Shown here piece after piece: positions 1-12,335 of a stretch of DNA of 64,000 nt. The translations under genes were made by a program, and so were the position numbers. Source of the stretch: Hysterangium stoloniferum (taxonomy: Eukaryota; Basidiomycota; Agaricomycetes; Hysterangiales; Hysterangiaceae). The first letter of the stretch is position 1. Each line of letters opens with the position of its first letter. Under the pieces are notes generated by a model. The model saw only the letters and a list, made by a program, of their open reading frames with translations, was not told the DNA's origin and ran no database searches. The stretch is from positions 186,001 to 250,000 of the forward strand of contig WHVD01000090.1 of NCBI GenBank assembly GCA_015178975.1. Direction: 5' to 3'.

Positions 1-494
1 GGTGTATGATAATGGGATGGGAATCCACCTGATATTTGACCACAGCTGAATTTCGACCTGCCGTTGCGGGTGTCGTTCCCGACATTGTTGCGCTGTTGAA
101 GGACTCTTCCCATCTCACTCGATCAATCACAGTATCGGCCCTGGCGAAGTTTTCAGAGCAAGGTGCGGTGGGGGATAATGGGATCAGAATCGAGCTGACA
201 TTTTACCACAGCCGAATTTCGAGCCGCCATTGCCCCTGCCATTCCCGACATTGTTGCACTGTTAAAGGACCCTGACGAGGTCGTTCGATCAAGTGCAGTA
301 TCGGAACTGGCGAAGGTTTCAGAGCAAGGTGCGGTGTGTGATAATGGGATCGGAATCCGGCTGACATTGGACCGCAGCGGAATTTCGACCCGCCATTGCC
401 CGTCTCATTCCCGACATTGTTGCCCTGTTGGAAGACGCATATTTTAAAACTCGAACATATGTTCTGGACCTGCTCGTTCAGCTAGCAGCCCATG
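1..494 (+). repeat. Tandem 166-bp exon+intron units
   Basis: Three tandem units, each a 117-nt HEAT exon followed by an intron. The introns at 163-211 and 329-377 are both 49 nt and share most bases, including a GATAATGGGAT block and a CTGACAT branch-point region. The partial intron at 1-45 is the same sequence. Exon and intron were therefore copied together. The intron after the third unit (495-541) is unrelated, which marks the array's end. Confidence 0.85.
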
Positions 495-1008
495 GTGTGT
501 GCATTGACACGCAAGTCAACATCTCCTCAATGTTTTCAAAGATTCCCTTCGCGAAGCTATTATTGGTTGTAAATTAGAACGTCACTGTATATCCCTTGTG
601 AATAACGACGACGACGAAGTCGTTTCAAATGTTGGAAAATTGTTTGTAGCTTTTGCTCAATATGGTAAGCTTTAATTCTTTCCACCTGTGACTCCTTTTA
701 CCGTCTTGCAGGTTACTTTACCGACATTAAGCTGCACATAGTCATTTCTGCATTGTGTCACCTATATTTACCTGAGCCACCTCTGCAACATCGTGGTACG
801 CTGATTGAAATCCTCTTGAAATCTAGTAAGTGTTTACCTCATCGAGTTGTGATGAATACCGATCTTGGTAGCTTGTACAAGCCATGCCATTCTTGAAGTT
901 GCTCATATTATATCCTTCATTATACATTTCATGGAGGATATTTCTGCTGAGCGCATTCGGGCTTTCATCGTGCAAATGGATAGACACGGACTATTAACAA
1001 CATTGTAG
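46..1008 (+). CDS. HEAT/ARM-repeat protein, 3' part, spliced
   Basis: The 3' end of a HEAT-type repeat gene; its 5' part lies outside the window. Reading through five short introns gives one continuous frame: exons 46-162, 212-328, 378-494, 542-664, 712-825 and 872-1008 (stop TAG 1006-1008). The first three exons are each exactly 117 nt (39 residues) and encode one HEAT-like unit with the core PDIVALL and the end SEQ. The last three exons diverge and look like a C-terminal cap. All introns are GT-AG, 46-49 nt, and all junctions keep frame. HEAT units form superhelical protein-binding scaffolds; the partner here is unknown. The open spliced frame suggests a working gene. The family assignment rests on the repeat pattern only. 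Confidence 0.8.
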
Positions 1009-2315
1009 TCTCACATAGTTTGTGAGTGGTAGAATGGTGACAACTCCAGTCCACCGTTATATATGGTTTACGCCCGATCCACATGTATTCGCTACATTGT
1101 CCCATTTGTTCCCTCATATATTTCTCGTGTCCCTTCCGAGTTTTTGGAAATATCACGAATATCCAATGCACAGACCTACGTTTACTGTTGATCTGACAGT
1201 CACCGCAAAACCTATGCCTGTGACCAAATATAACTTTTAATATGAATGAATAGCGAAGGAACTACGACAGGGTGACTTACCTCAGTCGATACGAACACTG
1301 GAATCGACTGAGGTATTGAGTATTTAGGAAATTGGGAACAATGGGTACTACGACGACGAAAGCAATGTTAGGAACAAAGAAGAGGAATTAATGCCTAAGA
1401 CATGATCGAAAGTACATGTCATTCTAAAATCACACGTGGTTTTCCACCAGAGGAAACGAGCTGTATATCTAACTACACAGTGTTATACGTACTCAAATCC
1501 CTAGCAGGAAATGCGAGCTTCGAATTCAGAGCCTGTTGACTGTTCATGGCTATCGGACGACTCGGCACATGCTGTGTATCACTCTGGGCGTTGGTTATCA
1601 CATGGAAATGTACAATTAGGTCGACGCCTACCTGTAGCTAGCTATTTTACCCTGGCTAATTATCATACCGCTGTACACCGAATATCGTCGATTAGGGATA
1701 TCCTGAGGAAGAAAGGGGAGTCATGCCTTGGTTTTTGGCATGTTCAGATGCCGCAGACAGGTTGGCCTTAATCGACATCACTCGATCAATACCAGACAGG
1801 ACAATGTAATATCTTTAAGCGGCGGAACGGATGACTACAGTACGATAGATGCACTGCTACGATGGTCGAATAGCTACCCGAGAGATCAATAAACTTAGGT
1901 GGATACATTAGTGAGCAACTGTGCCATCAAGGGTCGGAGGAGCCAATTACGGGAAAGAGTGATCAAGGAGTGACGTCAATATGGTAAGCTGGCCAGGGAA
2001 CACAGGGACTTTGACCAAGAATGGGGAGGATGACTCGCCACTGAGGATATATATGAGAAAGAAATGTATTAATTTTATTAGGTGCTTGGAATCGACAAGT
2101 CAGAACAGCGAGTAGTTCCCATGAACACACAGTACAATGATGAACAAGGTAATCAACTTCTAGGAGGTGGTGTGAACATTTTTCATGGCGTAGGGGGAGA
2201 GATTAGAAAGAGAACTTGCCCTCATCCGATTCAGCCCAAGACCGGGATCGGGAATGATATATCACACATCCATACGATCTCCATCTGCCTCATCCATCGC
2301 CCCGATAGCGGCCTA
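1009..2315. other. No recognisable gene
   Basis: About 1.3 kb between the HEAT gene and the next gene. Short open frames occur (for example near 1,511-1,771), but none shows a domain, splice-consistent extension or similarity to other parts of the window. Nothing supportable was seen. Confidence 0.5.
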
Positions 2316-3423
2316 TCAAAAACGAAGAAAAGATTCAACGACAACACGAAACAACACAGTGAACGTAAAAACCTTAGCAGCAAGGACGACCGCCTCTCTT
2401 TGCACTCCGGTGTTTTCCACGACGCTCCTGAACGCCGCCTTCCAGCCGGCCCAACGCGAGGTCCCTTCCGCATCATTGTTCACGAGGCGCAACATGTCAT
2501 CCGTGGCAATAGTCATCCAAATAGCAGCTGCTTCAACTTCCAAAGCGCGCGGTGTCTTGATGCGGTCGTTGTCGTCCTCGATGTCCAAACAAAGGTCATT
2601 AATGAGATCATCATTGGGGTTATAGTCCTCGTCATCGCTCTCACGATCGCTGGCTTGGTCGACTTCGTCAAGAGTTATCGCATGTTCGCGTAGCGAGTCG
2701 TCGTCAGTGTCGTCCGGGGTGCCAGGCTCGGAGGTCACGGAGACCATCCCGATATCCAGATCTAACTCACGGGCGCCTTCACCGACCTCGAGACCGAGAT
2801 GTACGATCGAGGGCCAGCACTCTAGGGAAATCGACATGGACATCATGCCAGAGCCGAGCCGCGAAGCGTTGCAGGTTGAGATATCCCTGGCGGGCTTTGA
2901 CGACTGCGAAGAGGTCGGGTGCAGAAGAGGGCTTGGGCACATCGCCGGCTAGGATATCCTGAACAATTTTGGATGTATCACTGACAGTAGGAGGGATATT
3001 CGGCCCTTCATAACTAACATGTCAACATTTGAGGGTCGGTGACTGAAGCGCCGCCCACTCACCATTCCAAATGTCCTTGGCCACATCGCCTAACAGCGGC
3101 AAGGTATTCCACCCCCCGTTCACATCCCTTACAACCCATTGCTCCCCCGCCTCACTAGCTTTTGCACCCTTCAAAAAGGTGACAAGCCTCTCCTGGACGC
3201 CTTCGTCACCTTCCTCTGCCAGCTTATAAACCCCATCCCACAGCACCCAGAAGAAACTATCAACGCCCGCGGTATCACGTCTATGTGTCTTATCGGTGTC
3301 GTTGGCGTTCGCTATGCATTGGAGTGAAAGAACGATGACAGTCGAGGTAAGTGCTTCGATGGGGATGGTAGAGTCGCCAAGGGCCGCCAGAATGCTTTGG
3401 ACAACTTCAAGGGCCGTCGACAT
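2316..3423 (-). pseudogene. Unknown fungal gene, left copy of a duplicated gene, probably frameshifted
   Basis: Exon 1 starts at the ATG at 3,423 (MSTALEVVQS) and runs to 3,063. A GT-AG intron (2,959-3,062) follows, then a second exon with DILAGD, ARQGYLNLQRF and LWHDVHVDFP. Past that point, at about 2,823, the frame breaks. A coding-like acidic stretch (EPGTPDDTDDDS, ESDDEDYNPNDD) continues to 2,316 in another frame and ends near WAGWKAAF. The splice phase at the intron is also one base off, so the gene is either mis-modelled or broken. A second copy of exon 1 and the start of exon 2 lies inverted at 36,082-36,682. The acid-rich middle and aromatic end recall fungal DUF3632-like proteins, but this is a guess; function unknown. 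Confidence 0.5.
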
Positions 3424-4550
3424 GTTGCGGAGAGTGTGGTGATGATGGTGGAAAGAGGGAGAGTTGTGAGTAGGTGGTCAAGTTGCGAGTGAGTTCTTTT
3501 ATGTGTAGAAGGCGCCAGGGGGGGATACATGTGGTCCCAGCGTTTGGCAACGTATCGATTTCAGCTATATGAGGCAAGCGAGAGCCCCTATAGGTACCTA
3601 TAATTATAATTTACTTTACTGTCAACCATGACGATGGAGGAGCTAAAATGGTACATACAGACAGATAACCTCCCAAGTCGATTCAAAGACGGGTTTGAGG
3701 CATTCTAACAAATTCTGAGTACTTTAGTACACCATTATCACTGAGACGTCATATAAGAGGGCTAATTTGAAGGTTAGATTGAGAGAGGCACGATAATGAT
3801 GGTCGTGAAAGGCAGAACAAGCAATGTAGACGCTTAGGAAGACTTCATCGTGTCACTCTTACGTAGGTCGGTCTACACCTTGATGTTGACTGTATTTTTC
3901 TCTTATTTTTTCCTCTTTTTTCCTCTTTTCTTTTGTAGAGCCACATGGAGGACGATGGCGAAAATAGAATAACCGTCCCAGTCTGTCGAGCAGACTTAAC
4001 CTGTGGCCGACCACGTTATTAGTGCCTGCGTAGTAACTAAAGAATAGGCCTCCGAAAAAATAGTCGCCATGAGTGATATATCCAAATATAAGAACTATAC
4101 AACCACTGGTGTTGATATAAATAATCCCTGTAGCCCTCCGCTTCCAACGTGCTAAGAGTGTAGTAACGGGCCAAGCCATAAGCTAGATATCCTGATTCTT
4201 CAATGTTACTTAGTGTCGAGTGCATAGAATAACCATTTTCTGGGGTATACATAATCAAAGCCCTTCAGTCCTGGGGTTCGCCTTGTGCAGCCATCGGCCG
4301 ATCCACCGAGGGTGTCGCGATTCTCGACAGAAGCTCGCTCATCTCTTCACGACAGTAATCCACGTAAGGCTGGAAGCCATACCTATCCGTACAATCTAAA
4401 ACTGTCGAGAATATTGAAGAAAGAGCGAAGATTCCTCCTCCGTGTCGGAGCGAATTGCACAGAGCTTCAGGATCTGACCTATGGTCCAGTAATGCACCGA
4501 CGGCTCCCAGGACATCCCAGGTAAGTTTAAACCATATCTCGGTAGATGTA
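2823..4550 (-). repeat. Inverted segmental duplication, left copy
   Basis: This 1.73-kb block matches 34,984-36,682 in opposite orientation. It carries exon 1 of the 2.3-3.4 kb gene, the 0.85-kb spacer and the last exon of the 4.3-5.3 kb gene. The match is interrupted only by small indels and scattered substitutions, so it is an old but clear copy. Confidence 0.85.
3424..4264. other. Spacer between two genes, conserved in the duplicate
   Basis: Non-coding by eye. It holds the upstream region of the 3,423 gene and the 3' flank of the 4,265 gene. It is recognisable in the inverted copy at 35,270-36,080, which shows the two genes were copied as one DNA block with their spacer. Confidence 0.6.
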
Positions 4551-5312
4551 GGCTCCCTAATCACGGGTGAGGACAAACACTCTCAGTGTAAACACAGGAT
4601 GTACCTCAGCACATCAAACATCAGTTTGATGATGCCGTCGCAAATCTCATCATTGTTAGCAACCCATTCGCAATTGGACCATTCCCTCAAATTTTTGATA
4701 TCCCCCTCGAGGAGCATATTGAGACCCCCAAATTCTGACCTTTCAGCGACTTTCATATGAACCTTCTCAACGATACGTGGAATCCCCGGGGGGGACAGGA
4801 ATAAATCTCGGAATCTAGAGTCCTGACCTGCACATAAACTGAACAGCTCCATCTCATAGAGTATTCGGACCCTGTCGGGGTTTAATTCAGCGGTGTACCT
4901 GCAACCATAAATTACCCTATGGACGAGGATACTGGAATAAGTCGTACCTCTCAACACGTCGCTTCGCCAAATCCCATAGCATCGAAATTTCATCGCTTGA
5001 TAGCTGCCTCGTCGCCAAAAGCCTCTTAACTGTCATACATAAAATGTGAAAATTTATCGCCTCTTTCGAATCTGTGTACCCAGGTGTTTCGGGACTATAT
5101 ATGACGTGTCGGCACAACACTGATATAAACGCGCAAGCCGCTTGATCTCCATGAATTTCCAGGGGGGCCTTCATGAGCGCGTCAAAGAGGCTGTCTCGGA
5201 CTTGTTCGGGGGAATTGTTAGTTAAGGCAGACACGTATGATTTGCAAAGCTCGGTAGTGCACACCAGGACATTACGGCAACAAAGGGCTAGAATGGATCG
5301 GGAGGAACACAC
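4265..5312 (-). CDS. Orphan three-exon gene, probably intact; first exon may lie upstream
   Basis: Three exons join without frame breaks: 5,312-4,948, 4,898-4,605 and 4,556-4,265, with GT-AG introns of 49 and 48 nt. The product is at least 316 residues, largely alpha-helical by composition (ELNPDRVRILYEMELF, EEMSELLSRIA), with no signal peptide or membrane segment seen. The first codon of this stretch is GTG, with a stop just before it and an AG nearby, so a further 5' exon is likely. I do not recognise the family; it could be an ARM-like helical protein. The last exon is duplicated, inverted, at 34,984-35,269. Confidence 0.65.
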
Positions 5313-5324
5313 TTAATGCTATTG

Positions 5325-5640
5325 AAAAGTCCCTCCTGTATACGAAATTCTGGCAGTATCAGAGTACCTTCGAGAAGGATCATACAGGCGATTATACAGC
5401 GAAGTTACAGCTCCAGTCTCGTTGGCTAGGCAAGAAGCATACCATGCCGCTATCTTTTATCAAAAGTGAGCGAAAGCTCTCGCGGATGCTTCAAAATACA
5501 CTGGAAATGACGCAGTAAGTTATTGATATCCATGAAATATCTCGACTTCCTGATCTCTGTTCCTTTCAGGGATTACTACTCTACTGCTGTTCAACGGCGC
5601 GCACTCAATACACTTAACAGCGCCTGGCGGGTCGACTCTT
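5325..5640 (+). pseudogene. Possible gene fragment of unknown family
   Basis: One frame reads EYLREGSYRRLYSEVTAP, then QEAYHAAIFYQK, a TGA stop, and AKALADASKYTGND. A candidate intron (GTAAGT to TTTCAG, about 5,515-5,570) leads to YYSTAVQRRALNTLNSAWRV. The composition looks coding but there is an internal stop and neither end is complete. It abuts the copia remnant. Family not recognised. Confidence 0.25.
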
Positions 5641-5653
5641 GGCAGTCCGCCCC

Positions 5654-6636
5654 TTACCGTCCCAGGATATTTTCGATATAGGGATAAACTGATTTCGACT
5701 TCGTGTCATACCATATACTCATTCCTAAAATCCAGTGAGCTTCTTCACCTTTGCTCGAAATTCCAAATTGATCATTAATTGCCTTTTCTGGCTCTAGTAG
5801 AAGTCGATCCTCATCTCCCACTGATGTTGCATCGTCCACCCAGACATCCACTACAGCCTAAATTCCATCTTCCCACATCTTTAAAATACTGCGCTGTCAT
5901 AACCTGAACACGTTCAAATGAGTTCCTTGTCCATAAAATCCTATACAGTTTTTCGCCATTTATTTCCCATTTCTCATGCACGTTGTGAGTACCTGAATGC
6001 ATATCTGCCTCTCCTTGCAGCAAATGCTGAGCCTTCTCAGAATGTGGAACGAACTTCTTTTATTATTTCAATTTGACGCAATTAATTGACGATTTCGCCG
6101 ACTGTGTCCAATTCATAGTCAATCGTTGTCGACATGACGTCAAACTCCTCGTCGTCACATTAACGGGCTAAGATAGTAGTCATGTCCTCTATAATGTAAT
6201 CCGCTCCCAATAGTTTCAATCTGATCGAATCCATGTGGGCTTTATATTCGATAATACCAGTTCCGTCATAGTGTATTCAAACAAGTGCTGACAATTACAT
6301 TGTTCGACTATTGGTTAAACACATTCTGTATGTTGTTTTTAATTTGTTCCGTGCGTCCCTTGGATCATCATTCACAATATTTACTACCCTCGGTTCGTCT
6401 TCAATGCGCAACACAATTTAGTTATAGGCTCTTTTCTTCCGAAGCTCATAGGCCTCTTCAATTTGTAACTCCTCTGGTTTAGGGGCTCCTGAATCTGCGC
6501 ATAACGGGCAGTAAGTAACGAGTTTCCAAGGATTTAGTGATTCGAGTATGGTCTTCATATTCGAACTACATGTGACATAGTAATCTCTTCTCACCGGCGG
6601 GGAAGACTTGATAAATACTTCCAGTGCTAATTTCAT
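5654..6636 (-). mobile_element. Decayed Ty1/copia remnant
   Basis: Read on the minus strand, the right end (6,636-6,418) resembles a copia gag: a YYVTCSSNMKTILESLNPWK stretch typical of the UBN2-type capsid. The left end (5,851-5,654) resembles the reverse transcriptase just after the active site: VDDATSVGD, then HWILGMSI and YIENIL. The order gag to RT agrees with one element, but the middle is unreadable and no LTR was found. Frames are broken throughout. Confidence 0.5.
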
Positions 6637-8293
6637 AATCTTTAATTTTCTCGAAAGTAACCATAATCAATATACAGACTGAACTGGTTAACTAAAATTC
6701 AGTATCAGTGATAAATAGGGTTGGGGCCCATAACCCGAAGATAATTTAAATATCGCAGCGGTGAAATGGGGCTGAGACTCGTCGGACTAAAAAATGCAAG
6801 TATAGGAGGCATTAAAACAGGCTGCATTGGTTGTAACAGCAGCGTGTCTAACACCTCCAATGTCGATGGGGCTTATTGCTTTGGTATTTGAGGATAGGGT
6901 TCAGGATCCTGTTGCAGAGGCTTACGATCAGGTTCATTAAAAATGGCAAGTGAGAGAGCTTCTGGTTCTCAACATCCATGGGCGGTGGTGGAAACTGTAA
7001 TGCTTCCTCTGGATATTCAAGGTAAATGGCATGGCTGTACTTTCCTGTCTTGTTGCATCGTTGCATCTTGTGTCTCTTTCTCATGCCCCTTCTATGGACT
7101 TTACACGGGTTTCGACAAGACACGGTAGTCAAATGACAGAGCTTCTGGGACGTTAGTAACTATGAGTAGATGCTGTGACTGCAACAGGACTTTTGGATAT
7201 TCGAGTTGAAGGGTATGCTTCCGCCTTCTTGCTTTCTTTTCTCCTTCTCTGGGTGTTTTGTGGATGTCTGCTGCCATGGCAGTGAACTAGAAACCTTCCT
7301 TGACGCTCTTCTGATAGAAATGTTAGGAATATTAGGAAAACCAATGTATCCCATGAGCTTGTGCGTATGGCTGTGTCGGCACTGTTGGATATGTTGGGCG
7401 ATCACCCCAGGATAATTTAGTTTGACCATAAGAAAGATCAAGGAAGGTGTCTTCAGAAACATCACAATACTATTTCTCAGCCGTAAAGCTACAGTGTTTA
7501 GCATGGCTTAGGCTTTGGGCATGCCCTCAACTCGTCAACATACCTTATTGAAGGCGATGCGCGATAAGACTTGGGTAACTACAGAATTAAAGAAAATATG
7601 CTAGTCAGTTTCAATAGCTTGCATTCAATGCGTCAACTAACACGAACATCCTACGGTTCTGTGACTGCCTTGTCTGTAGGGAACTGCAGGCTGCCCCACT
7701 GCTTGCTGCGGGGTCCAGGTGCCAGCGTCTGCGCAGATATGGACTGACAGACATCTGCACAGGCTTCATAGTGCTGCATGACCCCGGTGGCAGGCTCTGT
7801 GCCCCTTTCTCTGGGATTGCATGCAAAGTGGCCTCAGCCTGATGCATGGGTACACCAGAGGTGATCAGTCCACTGGCTCAAGACTTGAACGATTGAACAG
7901 CGATCGGGTACCTGATCAGGATTTTCGGATTTTTCCAACACTTCTACCTAGCCCCACTTCAACTTTCTCCACATAGCAGGCCAGTTCTCCATGCAGACCT
8001 TTTGGGTATGTATTCATTTTTTTTGAGTCGTAGATCGTCATATAATATTTTTTTTACATTTATTCCCCAACGGTTGGCTATCTAATCGTGCTGTTGGAAA
8101 CAAGTGCAAGAAGGCAATCAATCATTGAAGTTATAGGAGCAACAAGCTCTTTCTTAAATCGTTGTTTGAGAACTTGGAGGACTGAGGAGGTCATCCTTGG
8201 GATATCATACTTTGCGTTACTCTCAGAAGAATCTTGAGCTAGGTCTAACATCATTTAGGTAATAAGTAAGATACATTAGTTGTATGGAACAGT
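6637..8293. other. No recognisable gene
   Basis: Short frames on both strands overlap each other without domain or splice support. A G+C-rich patch lies at about 7,640-7,830. Nothing supportable seen. Confidence 0.45.
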
Positions 8294-9485
8294 CTAGTCA
8301 CACCCCCCAGTCCGTGCGTCTTCAAACGGATAAGTAGTTTGTGTTATAACTTGTCGAGACCCCAATAAATGGAGTCGCAAGCAGACATAGGAGTGAATTT
8401 TATCGTCCATCAAATCATTCAAGCCCCTTGCCAAACACTCCTCCCCAGGCATATAGACAATCCTGTCAGAAAGGTCCAGGAAGTCATGTAGAGCAGGGAT
8501 TGGGTTATCCTCTCGCACTGCCGTACACGCAATTTCGGGTTCTGGAGACTGAAATTAACTAAGATGAGCCCCTTATTAGCTGCGAGGCACCATCACAATG
8601 AAGGGGTTGGTTTTGGGTTCCAAATTAGCATTCTTATGGCCAAATCATTTTGAGACGACAGGTCAGCGATGGTGTAACTGTGAATTCACTGCAGTATTTC
8701 AACCCGATGGAAACAATGATATTCATTCGATCAATGTTTTCTGCCATCAATGTGACATCCTCAAATAATGCATCGAGTTTATTTATGATGCATATGAGAG
8801 ATGTAGCGAGAAAGGTCGGCACACGAAATGAATGGATCTTGGTCTGTAAAACGTCAAGTGCGATATCCAATAGAGTTCCATAAATGCTGCGGAGCCAAGG
8901 ATCCTGTGTGAAACAGCAGGAGAAAATCGTTTCGTCACTTCAACCTCGCCTGTGAATATGAGCCTTTGGGAAACCCTTTGGTACTCCTCTACACGTCACC
9001 TGTTGAAGAAGCACTTCCCAACCAAAATGGATATCTTGGTCCTGTACAATAGCTTCTTCCCGATCCGCTCACAAAGGTAACCGGGGCCGATTTCGACTTC
9101 CGTTGAATTACGAATGACGGGTTCCACCCACCCAGTCATGGCGCGTCTCTGTCAATGTTGGAGATGCCTTGCTCACTCCCTGACGACTCGAGCAACCCTT
9201 GCGGCGGCTCTAGGCAAGTTGGAAAACCACGGCACTAAGCGAAATAAAAGTCCGACACATTGGAGTCGATGTTCGAAATAAAATATTAACATGTCAACAT
9301 ATCAGTTGCAGAATCAATGAATCAATCGCACCCTCGTCGATCGGTACATGCTCGTCACGACCTAGTCTGTGGTAACAGATACCATGACCTTCTCTATTAC
9401 ACGCCCATAGTCTCTGGAGTATATCCTGAAAATGACTTTGAAGGACTGCGATCCGTTGAGATTCCAGGGCAGTAGGCGAAGTCAA
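8294..9485 (-). CDS. Possible multi-exon gene of unknown family
   Basis: Three separate coding-like stretches on the minus strand: 9,485-9,294 (LQSHFQDILQRLWACNREG), 8,870-8,634 (VLQTKIHSFRVPTFLATSL, then LDALFEDVTLMAENIDRMN) and 8,518-8,294 (DFLDLSDRIVYMPGEECLA). Between them AG-rich acceptor-like ends occur, but I could not build one consistent splice model. It may be a decayed gene similar in style to the helical orphan at 4.3-5.3 kb. Function unknown. Confidence 0.3.
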
Positions 9486-9659
9486 TGGGGGTGGCAGGGT
9501 GACTAGGTACTAACCTCGTGGTCAGACATGGGGAACGTGAGATAGAGACAAGAGGCGTGTCGGAAGAATGGAGAGAGAACCGTTGACACGGTTCATCTGA
9601 CTTCTTCTGTGTTTGTGGGATACCGCTTTGAATGTAGTTCAAATTTCCAATTAACACTG

Positions 9660-11400
9660 GTCCACTAAGTCACTGGACAAGGCCCGGCATCCAAAAGTAC
9701 TGTTAGCCGAGAGTCATAAATATTATAATAAATAAAATGAAAATGAAAAGCTGTAAAGTACAAAGCTGTTCTCGTTATCTGATGATTTCCGTGAATCTCG
9801 ACAAGGGACTTTGAAAAACCCTTCATGAGCATATTCCGTATGTAACGGAAACATCAGTGAGAGAACCTTTTCTTTCTATCCTTCTGCCTACGTATGCGGA
9901 CGGGTGTTCACCATACGGATTCCCCCGTCTATATCGTGTATGGCCCTTTCCAATAAAATTGACATCTTAGTGTGATACATACAGTAGCTTGGCCCCGATC
10001 CAGTCTATTGGGAAACTACAAGAGTATTTCGGGCCGACTTGAACTTGTTTCGGACGAATGTTTATTGACAAGGAAGAAATGACTAATCCTATGACCTATC
10101 AGCCGAGTCGAAGATGCTCAAGTATTTATCATGAGGAGCGCGTACACGTTGTCGTGAGAACCGCGTATTTTGGGCACCCCTGCAACTCGGCCGTTCTCTC
10201 TGACGTTCTTGTTGTGACCCATTTTTGAACGCTGACAGCACGAGGTTGGAGCCCAGTGGCTTATGATGAGCCAGATGAAAAAAAGTGATTCCGCCAGCTT
10301 CTCTTCCTTGGTTGGAACAATGCGAAAACGTTAATTAGGCGTGAACACGCCGATGAGACGTTGACCGAACAGCTGATCAGGTCTGATTTGGTCGAAAATT
10401 TAGAGCAACGCCTGGCGAGGGAGCCAGCTTTCGACTAATGCTCAGCCGGCATTCCGCGACCCTAGGGTTGGACAGGTCACGCCAGCTGCCCAAAACGTTG
10501 GTGGTTTCGACCTCCCGCTGGTTGATCAGTTATTATACATCTGATTTATGGGGCCAAGTGGAATACGTGGTAATTACAATACTTCTTGAAACCAGAAATT
10601 GAACGTGCCACCAACAAAGCTTAGTGGTACAAAATACTTACAAGGTGTTATTACAATTCCAAGACCCACATCGACACATGCTTCATTTACCCAACATGAC
10701 CATCAACAACTATGGCATAATAATAATGAATAGATTATTGACAATCACCCGCCGCTTGGTCCTATCATCACTATTTAAAGCAGTATTTATTGGTAAGATG
10801 TTAGAGTAAAAGAAGCATCCATTATTTTACGAGCTGAATTCTATCTATTAATATCATACTGTCACCAATTCATTGACGTTGAGTTTAGACTGTCACGACG
10901 CCATCAGTTCCCTGCCTTCACCTCCCCAGTCAGCCCAACGGCCGCAGGCCTCGGTTTGAGTTTCTGTTTTTCCCATCACCCACTTTCAGCCACTACCGCT
11001 TCCTCAGTACGAGGGATAAACACTTTGGTGCCACGACAGAATATGACGAGGAAAACCGTATTTGACCATAAGTATGAGTGATGGAGTAGGTATATAGTAG
11101 AACGCCCCTCAGACATCCTCTGGTGAACAGAAATGGCATAAAGTGAATGATAGGGAAGTGACGTGTTCGAAAAAAAATTATAGGTTCACGATGAGTAGAA
11201 AGAGCCAAAAGACCAAGAGGCAATGTGGGGACTGATCTACTACTTCAATTCACGGCACGTGGTTGGAATGAGAAAATGAACAATGAATATCAAAGCCGAA
11301 GGCGACAGATATAAGAATAACTCACTCCTGGAGTGGATCGTAGAAGAACTCATAACTTCTGTTACATCCGGGACGTCAAGCTAAGGGCATCCTCCGGCCA
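9660..11400. other. No recognisable gene
   Basis: Mixed-composition sequence; only short unconnected frames. Nothing supportable seen. Confidence 0.45.
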
Positions 11401-11405
11401 AACAA

Positions 11406-12335
11406 TTGAAGCGTCAACTCAACCCAAGAACCATTTTTCATCACCTTTGTCAACACTGCAGTCGTCACAGGATCGTTGGCGATCTGGGGTCCAAACAACG
11501 TCCCTTGGTAACTCTCCACGGTGGGCCAGATGACAACCACGAATACCCCCTCGTGCTCACCGCCCTCGTCTCAACCCACGGAATACCTGTCATATTTTAT
11601 GACCAGATCGGAAGTGGGCCCTCGACGCATCTCCCAGTAAAGAAGGGTGATGGCTCCATCTGGACCGAGCAGCTGTTCTGTGATGAGTTAAATTACCTGG
11701 ATCGTCATCTAGGTATCCCAGATGACTTTGATATACTGAGACATTCATAGAGTGGAATGCTGGGAGCCAGATACGGGACCAGTTAACCGAAGGGGCTTAA
11801 CAAGCTCATCATATCTAACTCTCCGGTGTTGATGGAATTATTTGTTCAAGCAGAAAATACATTAAGAAATGGGCTACCGAAAAATGTTCAGGATACGTTG
11901 ATGAGGCATGAGGGTTGTGGGAGTAGTATGCGGCGGCAACCATAGTATTTTATATACTACATGTGTGCAGGGTTGAAACATGGCCACATGGGCTTAACGC
12001 AACTTTCCGCTCGCTGGAGAAAGATACAACTGTTTATAAAACCATGCACGTTCTTCATATACACACATAGGGATTTAAATCGACCATTTATTATAGGAAT
12101 GGTCCAAACGAATTCCATGTCATCGCGACGTGGTCCATAATTGATCAACTACATAATATCCAACGTTAGCACCGTCCGACTCAACGGATATTACGATGAA
12201 GCACAGGATGAGACTGCACAACCATTTTTAAAAACATTCCCAAGTACAAGTGGGTTCAATTCGCTAATTCGAGCTATACACCCCAGTGGGAGGACAACAC
12301 GTCACTTGGACATTGTTCGCAGCTTTCTGGCCTAA
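11406..12335 (+). pseudogene. Alpha/beta hydrolase of the proline iminopeptidase / L-amino-acid amidase type (family S33), dead
   Basis: Coding remains in the right order for this family: PLVTLHGGP, the oxyanion-side motif (11,490-11,525); IPVIFYDQIGSGPSTHLP (11,585-11,635); ELNYLDRHLGIPDDFDIL, leading to the nucleophile elbow at about 11,745. There the expected GHSWGG is replaced by RHS and a stop. After a frame change LIISNSPVLMELFVQAE and LPKNVQDTLMRHE follow. The C-terminal LNGYYDEAQDE and a degraded region expected to hold the catalytic His lie near 12,190-12,300. Several frameshifts and stops show it is not functional. Intact members release N-terminal residues or hydrolyse amino-acid amides in the cytosol. 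Confidence 0.8.
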
